Assembly (NCBI GenBank): GCA_963849955.1
Contig: CAWKJU010000027.1
Location: forward strand, 186,001 to 250,000
DNA length: 64,000 bases
DNA from: CAWFGW01 sp963849955
Lineage (GTDB): Bacteria; Bacteroidota; Bacteroidia; Cytophagales; JAAEPT01
Direction of reading: 5' to 3'
Notes under the pieces: model-generated
Databases searched by the model: none
Told to the model about the DNA's origin: nothing
The model's input: the letters and a program-made list of their open reading frames with translations, nothing else
Part shown: one piece after another, positions 27,501-35,310 of the stretch
Layout of the letters: each line of letters opens with the position of its first letter
How positions within the stretch are numbered: position 1 is the stretch's first letter
Program-made: the position numbers and the translations under genes

Positions 27501-27803
27501 ATTGGCAAAGTTATCACCATCATAATATGTAGATGCGTAATATAAAGCTTTACCCGGATCAATGCTCTCAGGCTTATTCACATAAGGAATAACTTTTTTA
27601 ACAGGCGTTTCACAAGCTGCTAAAGAAGCGGCTGCAACTCCAAACCCCATTAATTTAAGGAAATCTCTTCTAGAACTACCCTCACTGTCATTCGACTCGT
27701 TGAGAGGTAAATAGTCTGGAAATTCACGGTCTTTGTTTTGAAGAAACTCGGGTTCTTGGTTGAGTTCTTCAAGGCCTTTCCAGTATTTTTTAGTTTCTTT
27801 CAT
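24531..27803 (-). CDS. actB: Alternative complex III subunit ActB (molybdopterin-oxidoreductase-like plus iron-sulfur domain)
   Basis: 1090 residues, periplasmic. A twin-arginine motif SRRDFLKLMGFG (R45-R46) is followed by a lipobox-like LAAC (C64). Residues about 75-740 are a CISM catalytic-type domain that in ActB proteins has lost the molybdenum cofactor. The C-terminal region (about 810-1060) is a ferredoxin domain with four cysteine clusters: CIGCSACTISC, CQHCNHAPCETVC, CIGTRYCANNC and CSMCVQ...CASVC, giving three [4Fe-4S] and one [3Fe-4S] clusters in the family. It receives electrons from ActC and passes them to ActA/ActE. The about 40 residues before the Tat motif are typical of Bacteroidota homologues. 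Confidence 0.95.
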   Translation of the reverse strand: MKETKKYWKGLEELNQEPEFLQNKDREFPDYLPLNESNDSEGSSRRDFLKLMGFGVAAASLAACETPVKKVIPYVNKPESIDPGKALYYASTYYDGDNFANLLIKTREGRPIHLEGNQLSSITGKGLNAQVSASILNLYDISRLQKFHKVSKEGQFEPISKSNADSEIKAALQSANNIRIVSKTILSPSTKEVIKDFKTTYPSTKLVQYDPISMSGLRQANGGVIPSFRFDKAKAIVSFNADFLSSWLSPIEFSSQYVQNRKLKKGVSDMSVHYQFETTLSLTGSNADYRTPIKASEEAGYIVSLYNLLAKKAGASTYNSTLKATKPALAKAADALWANRGASLVVSGSNDVSVQTFVAEINKLLNNEGATLDFSTPCNFKQGNDAALAKLLVEVSKGEVDAIIFYGANPVYDSVIGKQLEAALSKVKTKISLNDRIDETSALVDYLCSDLNIYESWGDTEAYAGKFGLIQPTISPIFKDLRPAQESLLTWSGNSTSYYDYLRSFWESKLFTVQSSDLLFGSFWDKTLQKGVFETKKTIAVSNDELTEDIEGEDNATATNLSGAASLIAKTFKPSEGLELVLYTNTAMGSGNQANNVWLQELPDPISKVCWDNYVAISQADATSLGYKQGDVVKIVAPGIAKIELPVLVQPGQAQGTMAIALGYGREKAGVVTERLVGKSGSFIHNPTGINAEGKLAIGSNAYPFVNFLNGTVNYTATGVTITSVGIVHKLAQTQTQHTIMGRAIVQEATLSEYKKHNDAGRYYPIVHTSKGAQKPDEVDIWSAPLATTKEEYQTLEEKGVDQEIVNHAYPNHHWGLVIDLNSCIGCSACTISCHVENNVPVVGKDEVLRKRDMHWLRIDRYYASQAELDAYTTEEDRLVAKDISKNGGYDALETPADNPEVVFQPMMCQHCNHAPCETVCPVAATTHSTEGLNQMTYNRCIGTRYCANNCPYKVRRFNWFNYSDNAVDEREFSAVNYPANDDLGKMVLNPDVTVRARGVMEKCSMCVQRIQAGKLEAKSEGRKLEDGEIVTACASVCPTEAIVFGDMNDPKSRISIAMNEENKDRNFQVLEEINVKPNVSYLTKIRNKA

Positions 27804-27845
27804 ATCTATGTATGTATCAGCTAAATCTAAACTAATTTCTTTGAA

Positions 27846-29126
27846 TTAATAGTGACATTTGGAACACTCCGTACCACCTATGTCTTCTACTTTCATTGGC
27901 TCTTTCTTGCCACTTTCTTCATGTGCTTTAAGTAAAGCATCGTAGTATTCGTTACCCTGTGTATTCACATCAGTTTTTCTATGACAGTCGATACACCATC
28001 CCATTGTTAATGGCGAATATTGGTAAACTACATCCATTTCTTTGATTGGACCATGACATGTTTCACACTCAATCCCACCCACTTTCACGTGTTGTTGGTG
28101 ATTGAAATAAACTAAATCCGGCAAGTTATGAACACGTACCCATTCGATTGGCTTTCTGTTCTCCCCATATTCTCCTGTAGCAGGATCATAATCTATTGCT
28201 TCATATATTTTCGCAATCCATGGTGAGTCTTTTTTAATCTGATTGTGGCAGTTCATACAAATATTTGGAGAAGGAATGTTCGCATGTTTTGCTTTTCTAA
28301 CTCCTGTGTGACAGTAATTACAGTCAATTTCATGATCGCCCGCGTGAATTTTGTGTGAAAAAGGAATTGGCTGCGTTGGCGCATAGGCCTGTTGAACTCC
28401 AATACCATATAAACCACTCTTCACACCGAATAACAAACCAACAACAACCGCTATTAGGACTACTATACCAATAAATGCTGGGTGAGTAACTACAGCTAAC
28501 AAACTGTGTTTTTGTTCTACAAACTCGTTTTCTTCTTCTGTTAACTCCTTAGTTTTTAACGACTTCATTACTAAAGCCGATATTAACACCAGTACTATTA
28601 TTATTAATACAAGAACAACTAAAACAACACCTAATACTAATGTAATGGTATCATCATTCATTGTCGAAGTACCTACAGCAACATCTCCAGCTCCACCAGC
28701 AGGAGTTTCAACAACAGGTGGCTCCCAGGTTTCTATGTAGCCCATTATACTTAAAATCTCTTCATCTTTTAAGTTAAAAGCTGTCATTATGCCACTAGCC
28801 TTCCACTTATTATATAAAGCTACAGCTTCAGGGTCCCCACTATCAATCATTGTCTTCGGTCCACGTACCCAAGACTTAATCCAATCTATGCTATGACGAT
28901 CAGTTACTCCTTTTAAGGCTGGACCAGTCATATCTGAATCGATATTATGACAAGACTTACAGTTGAGTTTAAACAACTTTTCACCTGCCTTTACAGTCGC
29001 CTCATCTGTTGGGTAAACAGTTTCGTCTTGCGCCTTACTTAAAACAGGTACTAATACTAATGAGAGAAAAAACACCGTACCTACTACAGTACTTTTAAGA
29101 ATTCTCGAAATCGCTTTTATGTTCAT
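27846..29126 (-). CDS. actA: Alternative complex III multihaem cytochrome c ActA, with extra N-terminal monohaem domain
   Basis: 426 residues from ATG 29124-29126; a TTG four codons earlier is less likely. Layout: signal sequence, a class I cytochrome c domain with C56-KSC-H60, a proline/glycine linker, helix about 160-186, a charged cytoplasmic loop, helix about 218-236, then a periplasmic pentahaem domain with CxxCH at about 269, 290, 354, 378 and 421, the last one three residues from the C terminus. The Rhodothermus ActA was described as pentahaem; here six sites are present. First gene of the 16-kb complex III-oxidase block. Confidence 0.93.
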   Translation of the reverse strand: MNIKAISRILKSTVVGTVFFLSLVLVPVLSKAQDETVYPTDEATVKAGEKLFKLNCKSCHNIDSDMTGPALKGVTDRHSIDWIKSWVRGPKTMIDSGDPEAVALYNKWKASGIMTAFNLKDEEILSIMGYIETWEPPVVETPAGGAGDVAVGTSTMNDDTITLVLGVVLVVLVLIIIVLVLISALVMKSLKTKELTEEENEFVEQKHSLLAVVTHPAFIGIVVLIAVVVGLLFGVKSGLYGIGVQQAYAPTQPIPFSHKIHAGDHEIDCNYCHTGVRKAKHANIPSPNICMNCHNQIKKDSPWIAKIYEAIDYDPATGEYGENRKPIEWVRVHNLPDLVYFNHQQHVKVGGIECETCHGPIKEMDVVYQYSPLTMGWCIDCHRKTDVNTQGNEYYDALLKAHEESGKKEPMKVEDIGGTECSKCHY

Positions 29127-29398
29127 ATTTCTGAGCAATCAATCGCTTTTATTCGCCACGAATTTAACTAGCGCTTCCCATTATTCAAATATGAAGAAAT
29201 CAACATTTTCAATAATTTCTGAAAGTTTAATACAACACCTCTGTTTTTCAGCTTCTTACATATTTAATGAAAGCAATAAATAAGTAATTCAGAATGATTA
29301 TAAATTACAAACAAGCTGCATAACGGGGTGAAAAATGACAGTTACCTGCTAAAAATGAGGTGTTTATAAATAAAAAAGTACTTAGTAACGAGTTAGTA

Positions 29399-29430
29399 TT
29401 GACTTTATTGCTCTAAATAATGTATATTTG
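29399..29430 (+). promoter_or_regulatory. Bacteroidota-type promoter
   Basis: TTG at 29399-29401 and a perfect -7 box TATATTTG at 29423-29430, 21 bases apart, 20 bases before the ATG of the secreted protein gene. The rest of the 324-base gap from 29127 is AT-rich and shows no gene. A clear promoter for the leftward actA gene was not found in it. Confidence 0.65.
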
Positions 29431-29450
29431 ATAGGATATATATAAATACT

Positions 29451-30209
29451 ATGAAAAAACACTACGCAACTATATTCATACTGTTATTAACTTCGTTGTT
29501 CTCAGTAAAAGCTCAATGTATACCAGACGAATCAATAAAGTCTACCGGCATATTTTATGACGATCAAGTACCTTTTTGTGTCAACGAATTATATAATGAG
29601 GTTTATCAATTAGCGGTAACTAATGATACTACAATTGTATATGGAGGATTTACTATTCCTGCAAATGTTGATTCCTCCGAAATTATATCAGTTTCTGGAA
29701 TGCCGAATGGTTTGACTTATTCCTGTCCAACTGAAAATTGTAAAATAATCAATAGTGGTGGTGATTACTCTCACAACTGCATGAATGTAACAGGAATTCC
29801 AACTATTTTAGGCGACTACACGGTCATATTTACATTTAGACTTTATGGACTTGGGAATCAAATAGATCAAAAAGTTGAATTATCTCTAGAAGTAACGGAT
29901 TGCACACCTACAGGAATTTCTTCTGACATCTCTTCTAGAAAAAACATTTCAGTGTATCCACAACCTGCAAAATCGAACGCCAACTTAGAAGTTATACTAA
30001 ATTCAAGTTCAAATGTGACTGTTACTATTCATAATTTGCTTGGACAAGAAATAAGTAAAGCATTTAATGGTACTTTAAGTGCTGGAACAAACAAAATCAG
30101 CATCTCTGAATATATCAGTAATCTGGATTCTGGACTTTACATGATTACTACTGATATAAGTAACTCAGGTAAAAGTGAGAGTTACACTAAAAGATTAGTT
30201 ATTGACTAA
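29451..30209 (+). CDS. Secreted protein with T9SS type A sorting domain
   Basis: 252 residues: signal peptide MKKHYATIFILLLTSLFSVKAQ, then a central region with six cysteines (CIPDES, PFCVNE, CPTENC, HNCMN, TDC) that may form disulfides. The C-terminal sorting domain runs from about residue 165: ISVYPQPAKSNANLEV, VTIHNLLGQEI, LDSGLYMITT, ending KRLVID. That pattern is the standard type A T9SS signal. The middle part contains Ig-like strands around LTYSCPTENCKI and GDYTVIFTF. Function is unknown. It is monocistronic, with its own promoter and a palindromic terminator. Confidence 0.85.
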   Translation: MKKHYATIFILLLTSLFSVKAQCIPDESIKSTGIFYDDQVPFCVNELYNEVYQLAVTNDTTIVYGGFTIPANVDSSEIISVSGMPNGLTYSCPTENCKIINSGGDYSHNCMNVTGIPTILGDYTVIFTFRLYGLGNQIDQKVELSLEVTDCTPTGISSDISSRKNISVYPQPAKSNANLEVILNSSSNVTVTIHNLLGQEISKAFNGTLSAGTNKISISEYISNLDSGLYMITTDISNSGKSESYTKRLVID

Positions 30210-30216
30210 AAATACG

Positions 30217-30247
30217 CTTTGGGTGAATAATGATTATTCACCCAAAG
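30217..30247. terminator. Bidirectional palindromic terminator overlapping a stop codon
   Basis: Two 15-base arms (30217-30231 and 30233-30247) are exact reverse complements around a single central base. The right arm encodes the last four codons and the TAA (30234-30236) of the leftward aspartoacylase-like gene. On the leftward strand a T-rich stretch follows. It lies between two convergent genes and probably stops both. Confidence 0.75.
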
Positions 30248-31205
30248 AATCTTTGACCTCCCCAATTTCAATACCTACATGCACTACCGCATCCCCGCGG
30301 TGAACTAAGGGATTGTTATTTAACCCTACCACATAACCATTGGCACCACTTTTCACAACATTTTTTTCTTGTCCAAAAGGGTCTGTAATATACCCAAGCT
30401 GTTGGTTTTTAGCTACCGCTTGTCCATACTGAACGAGTGAATGAAATAAACCAGACTGTTTTGCACGAACCCAGGAAGAACTCGTAATTGTAACGGTATC
30501 ATGAGTCGGCTCTTGTGCTTTCGAGTGCATTTTTAAATGTTTCATCACACGTTTTGCACCTCTCACGCCTTCGTCTATCGCATATTGATCAAAACGCGAA
30601 GATTCGCCCCCTTCATAAACAATTACTTTTTTACCCAATTTAGAGGCCGCTTGTCTCAATGAGTTGGGCCGAAATGGTGAGTTGATTAAAAACGGTGCCG
30701 CAAAAGCTTTTGATAGCGCTAAACTTTCTTCATCCTTAAACACACAACGAACTTGTGGGTAGTTAGCTAAATCTGCTCCTCCCGTATGAAAATCAATACC
30801 ATAATCGATTTGAGGGATAATATCTTTTAATAAATAATGTGCTACTCTTGCTGCCAGTGATCCATTTTTATTACCTGGGAATGAGCGATTGACATCTTTT
30901 CCATCGGGAACGTACCGAGAAAAATGTATAAACCCGTATACATTAAGGATTGGAATACAAATTACTGTACCAATCATCGGTTTGTTTATCTTTTCGTGAA
31001 TAATTCTACGTACGATTTCAACGCCATTAATTTCATCACCATGCAAACCACCCATTAAAAGCAATACAGGCCCTTCTTTTTTAGAACGTGATACAATTAT
31101 AGACGTATCTATGGATGAAGCTGATGGTAATTTTGCGATGTTAACATCTATCTTCTTTTCCTCGCCAGGCAGTATTTCAATGCCGTTGATAATCATTTGC
31201 TTCAT
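30234..31205 (-). CDS. Succinylglutamate desuccinylase/aspartoacylase family zinc hydrolase
   Basis: 323-residue cytoplasmic M14-like zinc-dependent hydrolase. The zinc ligands H and E appear in GGLHGDEINGVE near residue 55 and the third His in GIDFHTGGA near residue 140. GGESSRFD near residue 200 supplies the catalytic glutamate region. The C-terminal domain (from about 235) is beta-rich (AKQSGLFHSLVQYGQAVAKN...GANGYVVGLNN), as in this family, where it resembles a biotinyl/lipoyl-like barrel. The substrate is unknown; family members remove acyl groups from N-acylated amino acids. The bestrophin-like gene lies 22 bases upstream in the same direction, so the two are probably one operon. Confidence 0.85.
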   Translation of the reverse strand: MKQMIINGIEILPGEEKKIDVNIAKLPSASSIDTSIIVSRSKKEGPVLLLMGGLHGDEINGVEIVRRIIHEKINKPMIGTVICIPILNVYGFIHFSRYVPDGKDVNRSFPGNKNGSLAARVAHYLLKDIIPQIDYGIDFHTGGADLANYPQVRCVFKDEESLALSKAFAAPFLINSPFRPNSLRQAASKLGKKVIVYEGGESSRFDQYAIDEGVRGAKRVMKHLKMHSKAQEPTHDTVTITSSSWVRAKQSGLFHSLVQYGQAVAKNQQLGYITDPFGQEKNVVKSGANGYVVGLNNNPLVHRGDAVVHVGIEIGEVKDSLGE

Positions 31206-31227
31206 AGTATCTCTTAAGGATTATCCT

Positions 31228-32154
31228 TTAATAAATTGCCTCATAGAGTTGTGGTGCTACTGGTCGCTCTACTTTATCGGCTATATCTAATATTTCATGC
31301 ACATTATGTTGAATATTTGTAGCAATACTTCGAGTGGGTAAATCATTCTCTCGATTATCAAAAGGGTCTTCTATTTCTTCTGCCATCATTTCTAACCCAA
31401 TTAAGAAGAAGAATTCAAACATGGCTAAAGGAATTGTGTAATATCCCAGGATATTGACATAGGCTATAGGCAAAGATGTGGTATATATAAGTATAAATAT
31501 TTTCAAATAGGTATTATATGAAAAAGGTATAGGTGTATTTTTAATACGCTCACAAGCACCCGTCACATTGTTGAACTCTCCTAAAAAATCTAATAATTTT
31601 AGCTCTTCAAACTCCCCTAACCTACCTTGTTTTCTTAAATCCAATACACGGTTGTGTAACATCTTCGCAATAAAGTTGGGCTTGTGATAAAAAGATTTAA
31701 GGGTCTCTAATTCTTTCTCCGACATGCCTATCATCTTGTCTACCACATCAATCCCACGTAGATGTGCACTCAAAGCAAAAGCATAATTAGAAATGTAACG
31801 GGCAAAAAACGATCTATTTCCTACATCATCTTTTGAAAGTCGGCTATCTACTAAAAATGCTAAAGACCGGCTGGTGTTGACCAAGTGTCCCCAATGTTTA
31901 CGTCCTTCCCACCACCGATCATATGCCGTATTCGTTCTAAACACAAGTAAAACAGACAATGCCGCACCTATCCAAGTAAACAAAGCTGGAGAGATTACCT
32001 CCTCTACACTGGCATGATTAATTAAAAGATAACAACCTATCCAACACAATACACCTATTAGCATTACTCTTACAAAGAGGAATGAAAGTGTTTTACTTTT
32101 CCAAAAATGAAAGATGTCTTTGAACCAATTGGCATCTCCATCATATACAATCAT
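31228..32154 (-). CDS. Bestrophin family ion channel
   Basis: 308 residues from ATG 32152-32154. The N terminus IVYDGDANWFKDIFHFWKS is the bestrophin/UPF0187 opening. Four hydrophobic segments follow, with FRTNTAYDRWWEGRKHWG after the second, the strongest motif of the family, and near the end FFFLIGLEMMAEEIEDPFDNRENDLP, the acidic calcium-clasp-like motif. Predicted pentameric inner-membrane channel for anions or cations. A TTG 27 bases upstream would add nine residues, but the conserved start at MIVYDG fits better. The stop is 22 bases before the aspartoacylase-like gene. Confidence 0.9.
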   Translation of the reverse strand: MIVYDGDANWFKDIFHFWKSKTLSFLFVRVMLIGVLCWIGCYLLINHASVEEVISPALFTWIGAALSVLLVFRTNTAYDRWWEGRKHWGHLVNTSRSLAFLVDSRLSKDDVGNRSFFARYISNYAFALSAHLRGIDVVDKMIGMSEKELETLKSFYHKPNFIAKMLHNRVLDLRKQGRLGEFEELKLLDFLGEFNNVTGACERIKNTPIPFSYNTYLKIFILIYTTSLPIAYVNILGYYTIPLAMFEFFFLIGLEMMAEEIEDPFDNRENDLPTRSIATNIQHNVHEILDIADKVERPVAPQLYEAIY

Positions 32155-32163
32155 ACAAGCCAA

Positions 32164-32185
32164 ATTTTTGTTGCGAAACAAAAAT
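32164..32185. promoter_or_regulatory. 9-bp inverted repeat upstream of the bestrophin gene
   Basis: ATTTTTGTT and AACAAAAAT flank a 4-base GCGA centre, 9 bases upstream of the bestrophin ATG. It may be an operator or a leader hairpin. The repeat shows the region is untranslated or only weakly constrained, which agrees with the shorter start. Confidence 0.35.
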
Positions 32186-32300
32186 AGAAAAAAGCTGATT
32201 TTATAAAACGATAACTGTGGATATCATTTGAGCGAAGTAGGTGGAAACAATAAGAATATATAGTTAATTAGAAGTTATCTCATTTTAACTGTATCCAATT

Positions 32301-34643
32301 TTGAAAGTCTGCATCGCAGAGAAACCCAGCGTAGCCAAAGAAATTGCCTCTGTATTAGGAGCTAAAGCCCGAAAAGACGGCTATTTTGAAGGCAATGGTT
32401 ACCAGGTCACTTGGACTTTCGGACATCTGTGTACCTTGAAAGAACCCCAGGATTACCATGAAGGTTTAAAATTTTGGAACCTTAACACGCTCCCCATTAT
32501 TCCTCCAAAATTTGGGATAAAGCTTATTAAAAACAAAGGGGTAAAAGAACAGTTTAACACCATTAAAAAGTTGGTAAATGCGGCTGAAGAAGTCATCAAC
32601 TGTGGTGATGCTGGGCAAGAAGGAGAACTGATTCAACGGTGGGTGTTGCAACATGCTGGTTGCAAAAAACCAATGAAACGACTTTGGATTTCTTCATTAA
32701 CTGAAGAAGCGATTAGAGGTGGGTTTCAACACTTAAAACCTGCAGAAAATTATGACCGGTTATATTGGGCAGGAAGTTCTCGTGCAATTGGTGATTGGCT
32801 ATTAGGCATCAATGCTACGCGATTATACACCTTAAAGTATGGCGGAAAAGGGTTATTACTTTCTATTGGTCGGGTACAAACACCTTCTTTGGCCATGATT
32901 GTCTCCCGACATAAAGAAATCGAAGCATTTACTTCAAGTAAATTTTGGGAGCTGAAAACGACTTACCGTGAGGTGGTTTTTGCATCAGAAAAAGGAAAAA
33001 TTCAAAGCTTAGAAGAAGCCGAGCAATTCGCAGATAGTCTTAAAGATTCTACTTTCACCATCATTTCTTTTGAAAAAAAAGAAGGGAAAGAGTTTGCCCC
33101 TAAACTGTTTGATTTAACCTCTTTACAAGTAGATTGTAATAAGAAACTAAGTTTGGGTGCTGAAGAAACATTAAAAATTGCCCAAACACTGTACGAGCGT
33201 AAATTCATCACTTATCCTAGGGTTGATACCCAGTTCTTACCTGACGACATCTACCCAACCATAGAGGGTGTTTTAAAGTCAATGACGGGTTATTATGAAT
33301 TGGTAAAACCGCTACTAGGTAATCCGATTCGAAAATCTAAGGCTGTTTTTGATGATAAAAAAATTACAGACCACCATGCCATAATCCCTACCAACATTAC
33401 GGCTAAGAGTTTAGCCCCAAAAGAACAACAGGTGTACGATGCGATTGCCAAACGCTTTATAGCTAACTTTTATCCGCATTGTGATGTTTCGAAAACAACT
33501 GTAATAGGTAAAGCGGTGGATATTGAATTTAAAGCGACTGGGAAACAATTACTTGCTCCCGGTTGGCGCGTAGTCTACGGTACTGAGAAACCAGATGAAG
33601 ACGATAATAAAAAAGATGGTGATGAAGAAACAAGCCAACTTTTACCCGACTTCCAAGAAGGTGAAAGTGGACCACACCTTCCATTTTTAGAAGAAAAACA
33701 AACATCGCCTCCAAAACCTTATACAGAAGCTACCCTACTTAGAGCCATGGAGACTGCGGGGAAACAGGTGGATGATGAAGAGCTACGCGAACTGATGAAA
33801 GAAAATGGAATAGGCCGACCATCTACACGCGCTAACATCATTCAAACACTTTATAAAAGACAATACATAAGAAAGGAACGTAAAAACATTGTCGCCACCA
33901 CCACAGGGATACAATTGATTGACACTATTCAAAACGAATTGTTAAAATCGGTCGAACTGACGGGAGCTTGGGAGAAAAAAATCCGTGACATAGAGCTTGG
34001 GAAATTTGACGTGAGGCAGCTAATGATGGAAATGCGTACCATGGTTTCAGATCTAGTACGAGAGGTGAAATACTCACGTGAGATTTCTAAAATTGAAATT
34101 GAAGAGAAAAAGAAAACGACTAAAAGAAGTGTAAACAAAGACATCACCTGTCCTAAATGTAATAAAGGCACTATCATCAAAGGTAAAAATGCTTTCGGAT
34201 GTAATGAGTATAAAGCTGGGTGTGCATTTATAGTTCCGTTTAACTTTAAAGGAAAAAAATTAACCGATTCGCAACTTAAAAGCATCATTGGAAAAGGTAA
34301 ATCAGGAACTATAAAAGGTTTTGAGCTTGATGGAAAAACAAGTGAGGGGATCGTAGTGTTGAATAAAGATTTTCAACTTGAATTCATTACTAAAGAAGAG
34401 CAACCATTACAATGTCCGAAGTGTAAAGAGGGAATGATGGTAAAAGGTAATAGAGCCTATGGTTGTAACCGATACAATACTGGATGTCGCTTTATAATTC
34501 CGTTTGAGTTTCAAAACAAAAAATTGACTACTTCCCAATTAGAAACTATTATTAGAAAAGGACGTTCTGCATTGATTAAAGATCTTAATGGAAGAATAAC
34601 TATCAACAAAAATTTTGAAATTGAATTAGTATCAGGTAACTAA
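32301..34643 (+). CDS. topB: DNA topoisomerase III with tandem C-terminal zinc modules
   Basis: 780-residue type IA topoisomerase. The TOPRIM domain opens KVCIAEKPSVAKEIA and has the metal motif NCGDAGQEGELI (near residue 97). The catalytic tyrosine is Y305 in FITYPRVDTQFL. The C terminus (about 610-780) holds two zinc-type repeats, CPKCNKG...GCNEYKAGC and CPKCKEG...GCNRYNTGC, each followed by a PFxFxxKKLT strand region. The start is TTG at 32301: an in-frame stop lies at 32286 and no ATG precedes the conserved first strand. It is divergent from the bestrophin gene and followed by a methyltransferase after 10 bases. Confidence 0.93.
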   Translation: MKVCIAEKPSVAKEIASVLGAKARKDGYFEGNGYQVTWTFGHLCTLKEPQDYHEGLKFWNLNTLPIIPPKFGIKLIKNKGVKEQFNTIKKLVNAAEEVINCGDAGQEGELIQRWVLQHAGCKKPMKRLWISSLTEEAIRGGFQHLKPAENYDRLYWAGSSRAIGDWLLGINATRLYTLKYGGKGLLLSIGRVQTPSLAMIVSRHKEIEAFTSSKFWELKTTYREVVFASEKGKIQSLEEAEQFADSLKDSTFTIISFEKKEGKEFAPKLFDLTSLQVDCNKKLSLGAEETLKIAQTLYERKFITYPRVDTQFLPDDIYPTIEGVLKSMTGYYELVKPLLGNPIRKSKAVFDDKKITDHHAIIPTNITAKSLAPKEQQVYDAIAKRFIANFYPHCDVSKTTVIGKAVDIEFKATGKQLLAPGWRVVYGTEKPDEDDNKKDGDEETSQLLPDFQEGESGPHLPFLEEKQTSPPKPYTEATLLRAMETAGKQVDDEELRELMKENGIGRPSTRANIIQTLYKRQYIRKERKNIVATTTGIQLIDTIQNELLKSVELTGAWEKKIRDIELGKFDVRQLMMEMRTMVSDLVREVKYSREISKIEIEEKKKTTKRSVNKDITCPKCNKGTIIKGKNAFGCNEYKAGCAFIVPFNFKGKKLTDSQLKSIIGKGKSGTIKGFELDGKTSEGIVVLNKDFQLEFITKEEQPLQCPKCKEGMMVKGNRAYGCNRYNTGCRFIIPFEFQNKKLTTSQLETIIRKGRSALIKDLNGRITINKNFEIELVSGN

Positions 34644-34653
34644 ATTTAATAGT

Positions 34654-35310
34654 ATGTCAGAAGCAATAGACCCGCAATTATTAGCTCAACAATTACGAAA
34701 ACCTGAAGGTGAATTTGGTCAGCAGCTTGCAGATGAATTAAACAAAACGAACAAACACCTTACCTTATTCACTTATAAGCAGTTGGGCTTAAGTACAGAT
34801 GAACTAGTCCTTGAAATTGGTTTTGGGAATGGCAAACTTGTACCTGAATTATTAAACATCAACCCTCACATTACTATCAATGGAATAGACTTTTCTGAAG
34901 AAATGGTTCAGGAAGCAAAGCTTCATAATCAACAGGATGTTGAACGCGGTAAAATGTTTTTTGAGACGGCTGATTTAAGTGCAATTCCTCATACGGATAA
35001 TTATTTTGATTGTATCTGTACTATAAATACGCTCTATTTCTGGAATGATCCGGCTAAAGACATCCTTGAATTGAAACGCGTGTTAAAATCTGGCGGTAAA
35101 GTAGCTATTGGAATTCGTCCAAAAGAAGAAATGAAAAACTTACCATTTGTCAACTTTGGCTTCCAGCTTTATTCGAAAGAAGAAGCTATGACACTTTTAA
35201 AAAAGGCAGGATTTAAGACCGTTTCCTATGATGAAAGACTTGACCCTGAATTTGAGTTTCAAGGCAAAACCTATCAACTCACTTCACTTGTGATATCAGG
35301 GATAAAGTAA
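34654..35310 (+). CDS. SAM-dependent methyltransferase
   Basis: 218-residue class I methyltransferase. Motif I is LEIGFGNGKL (about residues 53-62), followed by the acidic loop GIDFSEEMVQ, motif II/III FDCICTINTLYFWNDP and the post-motif LKSGGKVAIGIRP. It most resembles methyltransf_11/UbiE-like small-molecule enzymes. The N-terminal 50 residues are helical, with a repeated Gln/Leu pattern. The substrate is not predictable. It lies 10 bases after topB, so it may be translated from the same mRNA. Its stop codon directly abuts the stop of the convergent membrane protein gene. Confidence 0.85.
   Translation: MSEAIDPQLLAQQLRKPEGEFGQQLADELNKTNKHLTLFTYKQLGLSTDELVLEIGFGNGKLVPELLNINPHITINGIDFSEEMVQEAKLHNQQDVERGKMFFETADLSAIPHTDNYFDCICTINTLYFWNDPAKDILELKRVLKSGGKVAIGIRPKEEMKNLPFVNFGFQLYSKEEAMTLLKKAGFKTVSYDERLDPEFEFQGKTYQLTSLVISGIK

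Noticed and set aside
24531..27803. ActB as an active molybdenum oxidoreductase
   Set aside because: The neighbours are act genes and the ActB family lacks the Mo cofactor; it is the complex III subunit.
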